A DNA stretch of 64,000 nucleotides from Gentiana macrophylla (Eukaryota; Streptophyta; Magnoliopsida; Gentianales; Gentianaceae). Below the pieces are notes generated by a model. It was given only the letters and a program-made list of their open reading frames with translations, had not been told where the DNA came from and ran no database searches. Location: positions 84,925,599 through 84,989,598 of the forward strand of contig CM047806.1 of the NCBI GenBank assembly GCA_026214975.1, read 5' to 3'. A program made the position numbers and the translations under genes. The stretch's first letter is position 1; each line of letters starts with the position of its first letter. Of the stretch, positions 1 through 9,035 are shown piece by piece.

Positions 1-198
1 GTCAGAACAGTGCTTGTTATACTTCTCGATAGCATCTGCAGCCGAACCCTCAGTGGGCTCTTCCGGTAGGGCCTCGTCCAAGACATAGCCAATCTTCTCG
101 TGCCTCAAAATGATTTTGAGGTTTCTTTCCCAATCGAGAAAATTAGTTTCGTCAAGCTTATTGTCGATGATAAAACGAAGGTTCAATTTGTTTGACAT
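1..198 (-). CDS. Copia Gag, N-terminal part
   Basis: An open frame starts at the ATG at 198-196 and stays open for 66 codons to the window edge. The protein begins MSNKLNLRFIIDNKLDE and continues with a TNFLDWERNLKIILRHEK stretch, the usual start of plant copia Gag of the UBN2 type. Gag forms the virus-like particle that packages the element RNA in the cytoplasm. The start was chosen because it opens the recognisable Gag N-terminus. No disabling mutation is visible in the visible part. Family assignment is from motif recognition only. Confidence 0.8.
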   Translation of the reverse strand, partial: MSNKLNLRFIIDNKLDETNFLDWERNLKIILRHEKIGYVLDEALPEEPTEGSAADAIEKYNKHCSD

Positions 199-445
199 TT
201 CCTACAACAATAAATAAAGATAGAATAAGTAAAAGCTCATGTATTAAAAACCCTAAATTTTCACTTTAAAATTTTATAAGGTTTTACTCCCACTAGCCAA
301 CTATTCATTATTTGCTGTCAAGAAAATAGTTTTTCTTTAGTGGCTGGGATACAATCTAGTCGCCTTAATCCCCGATGGTGGTCGATCAATCTTGGCAATT
401 TCGAAAGGTAGGTACTCCTACCAGTCGCATCATATGCGGCTCCCA

Positions 446-500
446 GTGGTTGACTAGTCAACTCTTTGACAGTCCGCATCTCTATGTGGTAGTCAACCAC
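446..500 (-). other. Conserved leader stem-loop
   Basis: GTGGTTGACTA at 446-456 pairs with TAGTCAACCAC at 490-500, an 11-bp perfect stem. The related leader of Copia-4 keeps the pairing (GGTTGACTAA at about 39283 with TTAGTCAACC at about 39327). A structured RNA role such as packaging or dimerisation is inference. Confidence 0.45.
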
Positions 501-1493
501 TTGTCTCTAAAGTCAGACGGCCCTGACGGTGGCCAATCACCGAAAGACTTTAGTCGAGTCGTAACCCAATATTCGTGAGATCTCATGCGATCATATCTCA
601 ATAACGATGATATACCCGAGGTAGGTCAACTCCCGACGGTGGTCGATCAGTTGAATCCGAACACAGGCTCTTCACATCGCTATAATATTGAGAGACAATT
701 TTGGCTCGATTTTTGTTGTGGAAATAATTTAATTATGGTCTCATCTACAATGTGCATATTACTACGATATCATATAAAGGAAAACATATACAACATTCCG
801 CGCACAAAATAACCGGTATGATCATGGACTTTTCGTAGGTGCGGTTTCGAATACAAACTGACGAAACCGCGGGTCACAAACTAAGTGTGTCTGCAACCGC
901 CAATAGGATCTTTATTGCTGTACGCCAATGGGTTCTTTATCTCTCTTTGGTCTTCATCTTCTTGCTCCATTCTTGTTACATAATAATCTATCTAATAAAT
1001 AATTACACCCGCCGCACACGGGGGGAGCTAACGGGAATGGGATAAATGCAAAAAGTAAACTAGGTCACATTCTTCATAACGGCCTAGGACAATTTTTCAA
1101 AAACCAACATAAAGAAAACACTCTCATCTATCCTATTGGTCGAGTCCATGATCAATCGGGGTCCATATAATCACATTATATCTACACATCTAATCCATAC
1201 AATTTTATCTTATGAAAAAGATTAAATTCTAATTTTAATTACTTATGCATCTTTATTTAATAACATCAACTAATTAAATAATTTTTCAATTAATTATATG
1301 ACTTAATCGAAAATAAAATTAAAATTTAATTTTAAATCGATTTTAATTTCAATTTTATTAAATTTGAACTATTCAAAATAAAATTAAAATTATGTGGTCT
1401 CCAATTTGTTTCTTTTCCTTTTGATTCTTAATCAAAAGGAATGTCTTTGGTTTCCTAAACCAAAAGGCACTTTCCAAAACCAAATTTGGTTTA

Positions 1494-1742
1494 GGCCTGG
1501 CCACTTTCCAAAATCAAAATTTTGGAAGTGGCCTAGGCCTAGGCCTTTTACAAATCAAATATTTAAAGATTTTGGAAGTGGCCTAGGCCTATTCCAAATC
1601 AAAATTTGGAAATGCCAAATAGTTTTGGATTAGGCCTGGCCACTTTCCAAAATCAAAATTTTGGAAGTGGCCTAGGCCTAGGCCTTTTACAAATCAAATA
1701 TTTGAAAAGGGCCTAGGCCTATTCCAAATCAAAATTTGGAAT
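1494..1742. repeat. Tandem foldback repeat in the Copia-1 leader
   Basis: A unit starting GGCCTGGCCACTTTCCAAAA begins at 1494 and again at 1633, a period of 139 bp. Each unit folds back on itself because TTTTGGAAGTGGCC follows within 30 bp. Each contains the palindrome GGCCTAGGCCTAGGCC. The second unit is incomplete. The Copia-4 leader has only a short unexpanded version near 42150. Confidence 0.75.
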
Positions 1743-2080
1743 GGTCAATATGTCACTATGGTTTCCCAATGGCCCAAACTATTTAAACCATTGTTTGGCC
1801 ATATGACACAACTAAACAAACGAGATATCTATGCACAATAAATATCACAAAACGAAAATGGTCGATCTCCCCATTGGAAGAGAGGGATGACCGACGGACG
1901 GCGACCAAGAAGACGCTTGCCGCCGCCGTAGAGGATGGGGGCCTCCGCCAGTCGGCCGAGCCCCCCCAATCGAACCCTATTTTATTTAATTTTGTTTTAA
2001 ATGTTTCGTGATTAGAGATCTTGCATCTATCGATTAATTACTACGCAATTAAATTATACATATTTCTTAAGCTCGAAGTC

Positions 2081-2094
2081 TGGCTCTGATACCA
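2081..2094 (-). other. Primer-binding site of Copia-1
   Basis: On the minus strand it reads TGGTATCAGAGCCA, complementary to the 3' end of initiator tRNA-Met, the usual primer for plant copia elements. One base separates it from the LTR. Confidence 0.85.
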
Positions 2095-2095
2095 C

Positions 2096-3860
2096 TGTTA
2101 GGAAATCTCTAGTTTAACGCAGTAGAATTTAAAATTTGATTTCCTTTTCTAGATCATTGTTCGTTTAATGCAATAAACACGTTAAGTGGATGAGAGTAGT
2201 ACAGTGCGCAAGCCGTCCACGCGTCCGGCCTCTATCGTTAATCCACACGAACTCCTCACCGGAATCCTCCTTGGATTGCTATTGGAAAACTCCGGTTGCT
2301 AGACCGGCATTTTTCCTCCCTCACAAACTCACTATAGGATGCTCTCTATTTTACACAAGAACTATGAGCTCTTGCAATTGTGATGTACAAAAGAGCTTGA
2401 CACCCACTTCCTTTATATAGGCAAAGTGGCGCCCCTATGATGAGTGGATGAGATGAAAACTTTTTCCCAATAAAATAAGGAAAATCAATTAGATTGATTT
2501 ATCTCTTTAATTATAATTAACTTTTCCAATATCTTATATTGAATATAATTATCTTATTACCGTAAAACTATTTTTCTAAAATCAATTAATATCTTATATT
2601 AATATTATGGTAATCTTATTAATTAAAGTGTACAATCCAAGTGTATCGTTATACCCTAGATGTGGCGCCCCAAATGCCAATTAATTGGCTTCCGGAATAT
2701 TCTTTAATTAATATAATTTGTATATAATTAATATCTTGCATTTTATTTATTCATAATAAATAAATACCACCATATTAATTCACCACTATAACCTTTATAG
2801 TCTAGAGATAAACTTTCCTTGTTTGGTTATCAACTATAACCACATTTTAATCCGACTCGATGTTCATATGTGTGTGACCCGATAGGCTTCCGAATATGTT
2901 GGCCGTAGACATAAAGTGCAATTTACTAAAATGCCTTTCATACCTAACGATCACGGGATAGCATCTAGCAACACACCGTGACCCCCAATCATCGGAAGAG
3001 TCAAAAGCAATGACTACTACATTTCATGTGAAGAAGTTACCGTGTAACTTACAATCCTATCGCTCTAATAATATCCATAGGATCGTATCTCGAGTGTCAA
3101 TACATTAACGATCGTATCTTATAATGGATATCATGCTCTCTCGGGATAACACATTTACTCCCACTTTGCAAAGATTCTCGAGAGCTAGACATTCCTTATA
3201 AGAATGCCATTTCGGATATTCGATCCCAATCATAGGATACGCGATTCCCGGACGACCAATCATGTATACTCCGCATGCTTCAATATCATACCCAATCACT
3301 ACCGCATGATCGCCCCATGGCTAGGGGAAATCTCAATAATATCAAAGCATGACAATCCACACCGTGATGCCATGAAGACTCCGGTCAAAAGGATAATTAC
3401 ACAACCACCACATAGTGTGACTCTTAATGTAAATGGGTCAGTCTAACGTACGCATTCTCTAATACACGTCCACGTACAGTCCAAGTGTCTCTACACTTAG
3501 ATAGACGAGATCTATCCCTACCTTCTATAAGATAGAAGACATCCAATATGTGCTAGTCTGGTTATACTATCATTGTCCTATTTGATAGTATATAGGACTA
3601 GAGACATTTAAGTACCAATCTTGTTATAGTGATTAGAGATCTCATCAACCATAATCACTATCATGGTTTCTCTATCACAGTTTGATACTAGGGACGTTAC
3701 TATATATGTACAACAAATAACATGAAGATAAACAATATATAATAACATAAGTGTTTTTATTAATCATAATAAAGTTATTACATGAACTAAATAGACTGTA
3801 AATGACCCAAATCGGTCGGATCCGGTCCAACCCGATTGGGTTTAGGACACATTTCCAACA
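2096..3860 (-). repeat. Copia-1 5' LTR (1765 bp)
   Basis: It is bounded by TG...CA (minus strand TGTTGGAAATGTGTCC ... TTTCCTAACA). Its inner end abuts the primer-binding site and its outer end abuts Copia-2 pol. It shares long blocks with the LTRs of Copia-4 at 20195-22147 and 42210-43726, including the stretch GTTGGACCGGATCCGAC near the outer end. The open frames inside it at 2190-2420 and 3105-3446 show no protein features. Confidence 0.9.
2411..2419 (-). promoter_or_regulatory. TATA box of the Copia-1 LTR promoter
   Basis: The minus strand reads TATATAAAG about 1.44 kb into the LTR, a good plant TATA box in the orientation needed to transcribe the element leftwards. Confidence 0.5.
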
Positions 3861-5229
3861 GGGGAAGTGAGGGCTCGGCCGAGTGGTTGTTTGCAACTGC
3901 AGGAGCATGAGTATAGACCACGGGTGTGGAAGGTGGTGCAAGAGTAGTGGGTAGGGGGATGGTGATAAGGTTAGGAACAATGGGTTCCGGTGACGGTGTA
4001 TAAGGAAAGACGGATTCATCAAAGACAACGTGGCGTGCAATGTATACATGGCCCGAGGAGAGGTCGAGGCACTTAGAACCATGGTGTCTTGGACTGTAGC
4101 CAAGGAAAATGTAGGATTTTGAGGGAAAATCTGATTTGTGATGATTATAGGGGCGGAGGTTAGCCCAACATGCACAGCCGAAGACATGGAGGAAGGAGTA
4201 GTCAGGAGGACGACCGAAGACCATCTCATACGGGGATTTGTCATTGAGGACACGTGTGGGTAACCGATTAATAAGATAGGTAGCAGTAATGAAGGCATCC
4301 TCCTAATAGGGAAGAAGGAGGTTGGACTGGGCTAGAAGGGAGAGGCCGACTTCGACGATTTGATGAAGACGTCTTTCAACGGCACCAACTTGTTCATGAG
4401 TGTGGGGACGCGAGAGGCGGTGAATGATACCAAGGGAAGTGAGGTGTTGGGGGAGGTGGCGATATTCACCACCCCAATCAGTTTGCATGGCTTTTAATTT
4501 AGTGTTAAATTGGCGTTCAATCATTGTCAAGAAATCTCGAAAAACAGATTCAACATCCGACTTACATTTAAGGGGAAATAACCATAAATACTTTGTAATA
4601 TCATCAAGAAAGCAAACATTATATCGGGAACCATAAATAGAGGATTCAGTACATGGACCCCAAACATCAGAATAAATTAAATCAAGAGGTGCAGAAGATG
4701 TAAAATCTGAGACATATAACGTTTGACGATGACTTTTAGCTAATTGACACGGGGCACACACAATAGTGGGTGCTTTATTAGGAAGACTAATCAAAAGACG
4801 ACCTAAGACTTGACGCAAAACTTGAAAGGAGCAGTGCCCGAGACGTTGGTGCCAGGTTGAAGAGGAGGTGGAGGTGGCGGCAAAGGCTTGTACAGAAGAG
4901 GAGTTGAAGGTGGAGGAAAAGCGGTAGTGACCATCTTTGACAAATCCCCTATGATGTACGCGACCCGAGTAATCCTTCACAAGAAAGTAGTTATTATGAA
5001 ATTCAAAATATACAGAATTATCATGAGCAAATTTACGGACAGAAATTAAATTTGTGGTATGGGAAGGGGAAACGAGAACATTATGCAATAAATAAGTACG
5101 AGTAGGAGAAGTAATTGAACAAGAGCCAAGTTGTGTAATCGGAAAATCAGAACCATCACTAACGTGGACTTTATCTGGACCATCATAAGGTTCATAAGAA
5201 AGGTTTATGTTCTGAAGCTCATTGGTCAT
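3861..5229 (-). pseudogene. Copia-2 pol: protease remnant and integrase
   Basis: After a GAG-pre-integrase domain (WHQRLGHCSF ... CAPCQLAKSH, the HHCC zinc finger) comes an rve integrase core with its three acidic residues visible: D in SDVWGP, D in TDWGGEY and E in VERRLHQI. One in-frame TAG at 4302-4300 stands where a tryptophan codon is usual, after which the same frame continues as EDAFITATYLINRLP and FGCACWANLRPYN. The coding sequence is cut at 3861 by the LTR of Copia-1. Catalytic residues look intact but the element cannot be functional as it stands. The upstream frame ends at a stop right after WIPDTGAI, the protease active site. Confidence 0.85.
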
Positions 5230-6035
5230 ATAGCACCGGTGTCAGGGATCCAATCATGGGTATACAGTTGCGGTTGGGGATAGTAGGCATGAGGGGGTCG
5301 GGATGCAGGAGTGGGACGAGGAGAGGGATAATTATACGCGGGATTAGGGTTTGGGGAAGGTGGATGAGTGTAGCGATAATAACATGTTTGAGTAGAATGG
5401 CCAATGCGAGAACAAATTTGGCATGTTGGGGCTGGTTCACCATTGGAAGAGGGACGATAAGAGCCACGACCACGACCACGGCCCCGTTCCCGATAGCTAT
5501 TATTTCCACGACCACGGTTAAGGCTAGACTTGAGAGTATTATGCATGGGGGATGAGGGAACGTGTGCAGCAGGGTTCGGGTTTGTGCTGGACGAGGGAGA
5601 TGGTGAGGGGACAATTGGGCGGTGGTTGAGCTGCCGAGATTCAGTGGTTAAAAGCTGGGCATACACTTCATCAATGGTGATTGAAGATTGAGAGCCGATC
5701 ATCGTTACAAGAGCATCATAATCAGGACCCAAACCAGCCAATAAATATGCTATAAAATCATCATCTGAGAGGGGATGTCCGGCTAAAGCAACATCATCCG
5801 CGAGTCGCTTCAATTTAAAGTAATAATCGGCTGCTGAAAAGTCGTGTTTCCGGGTAGATGCAAGATCGGTGCGAAGCTAAATCAGTTTGGATCGTGTGGC
5901 TGAAGCGAAGGCACTCTGTAGAGCGTTCCAGATCTCCGATGATGTAGTGGCTGTGTATACCTGCGTGAGAACATCATCTAACAAGGAAGAAGTTATAGTA
6001 CTTAGAATCAAATTATCTTGCTTAACCCATTCTGA
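5226..6035 (-). pseudogene. Copia-2 gag
   Basis: The frame contains EWVKQDNLILSTITSSLLDD, a stop near 5878, then KLKRLADDVALAGHPLSDDD and LLAGLGPDYDALV, all characteristic of plant copia Gag. The C-terminal half is rich in RG and P and carries a CCHC zinc knuckle (CQICSRIGHSTQTC) that binds RNA. It runs in frame into the protease active site DTGA at its end. The N-terminal 50 or so residues normally present are missing; a T-rich tract at about 6050 marks the break. Confidence 0.82.
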
Positions 6036-6180
6036 GTGTGCCGGCTAGGGTTTTTTTTTTTGTTTGGTTTGGGTATTCTTAAAGAGAAGAAGCAGGGACG
6101 AGGGAATTGTTTTGTTTTTTTTGTTTTTTGATAGGAAGAGAACCGAGTTTAACGTAAAACGAAAAGAGAGAGCGAACCTT

Positions 6181-6192
6181 GCTCTGATACCA
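6181..6192 (-). other. Primer-binding site of Copia-2
   Basis: The minus strand reads TGGTATCAGAGC, matching initiator tRNA-Met. It lies three bases inside the LTR end. Confidence 0.85.
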
Positions 6193-6195
6193 TAT

Positions 6196-6363
6196 TGTAA
6201 TTGCAAATCATCAAATATTTTCCATTGAATTATATTGTGAGTACAATTGGGTTTATATAGGAACACACAAACTTAACCAACAAGTCGAGATAAATACAAT
6301 AATGATTAAGATAAATATAGTAAATATTAATCTAATTATTCATTAGCAACTATATCCTCAACA
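6196..6363 (-). repeat. Copia-2 5' LTR (168 bp)
   Basis: On the minus strand it runs from TGTTGAGGATATAG to GCAATTACA, with a TATA-like CCTATATAAACCC inside. The length fits the short-LTR copia group. Its outer edge lies 23 bp from the bHLH exon. Confidence 0.75.
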
Positions 6364-6386
6364 TACATATATATCATTTTCTACAG

Positions 6387-7018
6387 ATGGACAAGGCTTC
6401 GTTGCTTGAAGATGCTGCCATCTATATGACAGAGCTACAAGAACGTGTGAGGGTACTTGAAGAGGAGACAAACACAAGCTCCGATGCTTTAGATCAGCCA
6501 CAAACAACATTCTCCAGTACCGCCGAAGATCATGGCGGCTTTTTTCAAGATATTAAAGTCAAAATTTCGTTGTCCGCAGTGCTTATAAAACTCTTATGTC
6601 ACAACGATTATAAAGTTGTTCAAAAGCTGCTAGGAGAAATGGAAAAGATGCATCTTATCGTATCCGACTTCAGATCAATTCCATTTGGTTCTAGCACGCT
6701 CGTCGTAACAATTCTTGCCGAGGTACATAGTTTCCCTTTATTTAATATTTTTGTCATCCAAATCTAATAAAATTATAATATCAATGAGGTAATTAATACT
6801 TTGATTCGTCGCCGCCACAGATTGGAAGCGGATTCTCTTGTACTGTAAAGGATGTAATAGAGCAACTACAAATGGTGGTTTCTAATCAAAGACAAGTTTA
6901 TCAACTAGAGGGATTCTCAAATCTTTTAATTGAGCAACCCTCTAGGACTTCAGGAGAGATAAGTCGCAGAGATAATGTTGGAATTAAAAATGGAGAGATA
7001 TATAATGCAGAAATTTGA
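6387..7018 (+). CDS. bHLH transcription factor, last two exons (subgroup IVa-like)
   Basis: Exon 6387-6722 (112 codons) is preceded by the acceptor TTTCTACAG and followed by donor GTACAT. Exon 6821-7018 follows acceptor GCCGCCACAG and ends in TGA at 7016-7018; the junction is in phase 0. The first exon encodes helix 2 of the bHLH domain (MDKASLLEDAAIYMTELQER) with a leucine-rich extension. The C-terminal ACT-like domain spans the intron (VKISLSAVLIKLLCHND ... STLVVTILAE, then IGSGFSCTVKDVIEQL). This matches the NAI1/bHLH18-25 group, nuclear E-box-binding regulators. The basic region and helix 1 are not in the window and must lie in exons to the left, beyond Copia-1 and Copia-2. No stop or frameshift is visible. 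It could be a working gene with a very long intron or a severed fragment. Confidence 0.85.
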
Positions 7019-7412
7019 ACTCTAGCAAATTCAAACAAGGTTGGTGATGATAAATTAAGATTAGTTTGTACTTCGTAGTAATAAAGATAAAGACAAGAGA
7101 TAAAAAAAAATGAAGTCAAAGAAGAGATCGAGATGGAGTCAAATTAAGAAGAGATCGAGATGATATTTTATGGAGATAAATTAGTTGTTTAAATAAAAAA
7201 TGTTTATTTGCTTTTTAATTATTCAAATTATATTTGAATAAATATTTAGATTTATCTCATATCATTTATCTACTATATAAGTTAGATCCATTGTAAGCAT
7301 TTTTACATATTCAATAAAAATAGTTTCTGAGTCTTCCGTCTGTGTATTCTGAAGAAATTCTGATTTTCTTCACGTACGTAGTCCACAAGTACAAGTTCAA
7401 GATGAGAGTCTT
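7019..7412 (+). other. 3' flank of the bHLH gene
   Basis: AT-rich sequence with AATAAA-like words around 7240 and 7313 that could serve as polyadenylation signals. No other gene or repeat is recognised. Confidence 0.4.
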
Positions 7413-7645
7413 TCTGTATACAGAGGCGGCTCCAGAAATTTGTTGACATGGATTCGAAATTTGTTATATTGTGTAATTATTAAACTTAGTCTTATACATA
7501 TTATAACTTAATACGGGTTAATACGGATAAATATGTAAAAATAAGCACGTTAACTTCATATATCTACATGTATCCTACTATAGTATTTTTTTAGCGGGTC
7601 GGATGACCCATATCGTATAAGGTTCATCTGCCCCTTGTCTGTATA
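7413..7645. mobile_element. hAT-type MITE with 8-bp TSD
   Basis: The element body is 7421-7637 (217 bp), flanked by perfect direct repeats TCTGTATA at 7413-7420 and 7638-7645. It starts CAGAGGCGGCTCC and ends GGGGCAGATGAACC-like on the other strand (outermost CAAGGGGC), giving imperfect hAT-type terminal repeats. It has no coding capacity. Confidence 0.8.
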
Positions 7646-8166
7646 TGGTTACCTTAGCTGTATTGGAAATAGGATTTACTTCAAAAAAAAAAAATATTTT
7701 ATGACAAACTCTTTATCTTAAGCATTGAGTTTTAAATAACAGAGTTCTTGTATTTAAGAAGCAGGTTTTAAGTGATTTACAGTTAAGAGTATATATCTTG
7801 AAGATTACTCAGTATTTGTCATATTGAGAATATGTGTACTCATATTTTACTTGTCAAATACTACAGTGTTTTGTGTACTTTCTAGACATAATATCTTGTT
7901 GTATTAACGACTTTCTGAATTGTGAATAATAGGTAACATTTGAGATTACAGCATGAGCTAATGATACTTCACTAATAGTGATTAATTCTTTAGTAAATGT
8001 TTCCACATCAATTTATGTAATGGTTTATTGTAAACGTTCCATATCTAGAACTGTTATGAGAGATTCCCTACACTCTTGAATAAAAATTGCATGTGTTGAG
8101 GCACCGATCTTTCACACTTGTGGGGGTGTTGGGAGAGATTCCCACACTCTTGAATGTATAAAGTAA
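7646..8166. other. Non-coding region with LTR-like words
   Basis: AT-rich. GAGAGATTCCC..ACACTCTTGAA occurs twice (about 8060 and 8133); the second copy follows a GTGGGGGTG tract and begins TGTTGGGAGAG, which looks like a polypurine tract and LTR start of an unidentified old element. No gene is seen. Confidence 0.35.
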
Positions 8167-8195
8167 CTAGTAAAATGCACGTGCATTCGCACGTG
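8167..8195 (-). mobile_element. Helitron-type 3' terminus
   Basis: On the minus strand a 7-bp hairpin, CACGTGC-GAAT-GCACGTG (8195-8178), is followed seven bases later by CTAG (8170-8167) and then T. This is the CTRR terminus, hairpin and A/T insertion site typical of Helitrons. The element would extend to the right; its 5' TC end was not identified. Confidence 0.5.
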
Positions 8196-8199
8196 TTTT

Positions 8200-9035
8200 A
8201 GTCAAATGAAACATTTAAAATTTTATAAATTACAATATTAATCAATACATAATTTATTAAGTATTTATTTCACATAAAATATAAATATTCTAGTATCAAT
8301 AATTATACAAAATGATCTTATTTATTTTTTGTTAGTATTTTGAATTTATAAATGCATGTGCTCGATACATTTATCACACTTTTAAATATAATAGCATTCT
8401 GAATTTACAAATCTGTGTATTTTAATATAAATTAAGAATATTTTTTTCATAATTATCTAGTAAACCCGTGGACATTTACAAAAAAAATTAAATTAATCAA
8501 CTTTTGCGGAATTCTTACTCTAAACAACTCATTTTGATAAATGCAAGCAATACGCATAGCAGATGGGTTTCATGAACATATAATTTTATATGGTTATTAT
8601 ATCTTAGCTATGAATATACTTTAGTAGTTGTAAAGTAATATTTGTTAACCAAAGTAACATTTTAGATAATGATCTGTATATTTTAAACATTTGATGTGTG
8701 TATCTAAGATTCAATTTAATTAGTATGTTAGGAAGAATGATGAAACCATATATATAATTTTATTGTAGGTCGTAAATGGTTAGAGATATATTTTAGTCAT
8801 TATAACTATATCATTCAATTATTTTCTAAGCTATACTTTCATTGTTCTTTTTTAACTGGGGAAGTTGCCAACACCATGCATATCAATCCAACATACCTCC
8901 CCGCATAATAAATGCGTTCATATTTAACAGATGGATTATGTAGCCTGGAACTACTCTTTGTCCTCAATTTTATTTGTCATAATATCTTTGGATTAGACAT
9001 GATCGACTCATCTTAAATGCTCTTATTTCTTCTCT
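8200..9035. other. AT-rich region, possibly Helitron body
   Basis: No open frame or recognisable repeat. It may be the body of the Helitron whose 3' end lies at 8167. Confidence 0.3.

Larger units (their letters stand above)
199..2080 (-). other. Copia-1 untranslated leader
   Basis: This stretch lies between the primer-binding site and gag. The short frames in it on the plus strand show no protein features. It carries short GGTGGTCGATCA-type direct repeats (around 376 and 639), a hairpin at 446-500 and foldback repeats at 1494-1742. Much of it aligns by eye with the leader of Copia-4 at 39.1-42.2 kb, where the same blocks occur in the same order. Confidence 0.7.
1..3860 (-). mobile_element. 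Copia-1: Ty1/copia LTR retrotransposon, 5' end only
   Basis: Read on the minus strand, the order is LTR (3860 to 2096), primer-binding site (2094-2081), a leader of about 1.9 kb, then the start of gag (198 to 1). The rest of the element lies beyond the left edge of the window. It interrupts the pol of Copia-2 exactly at 3860/3861, so it is the younger insertion. The second TSD copy is outside the window and cannot be checked. LTR and leader are clearly related to those of Copia-4, so both belong to one family. Confidence 0.9.
3861..6363 (-). mobile_element. Copia-2: Ty1/copia element interrupted by Copia-1
   Basis: Read on the minus strand, the order is a short 5' LTR (6363-6196), primer-binding site (6192-6181), gag (about 6035-5226), protease and integrase (5229-3861). 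Copia-1 then interrupts it, and reverse transcriptase and RNase H are not in the window. It sits in an intron of the bHLH gene on the opposite strand. Confidence 0.88.

Noticed and set aside
434..500. Pseudoknot in the Copia-1 leader (ATGCGG/CCGCAT crossing the 446-500 stem)
   Set aside because: The second helix rests on a direct repeat with a self-complementary word and is not kept in Copia-4.
375..1045. Short plus-strand open frames in the Copia-1 leader
   Set aside because: They lie in leader sequence, are not conserved as frames in the Copia-4 leader and show no domain.
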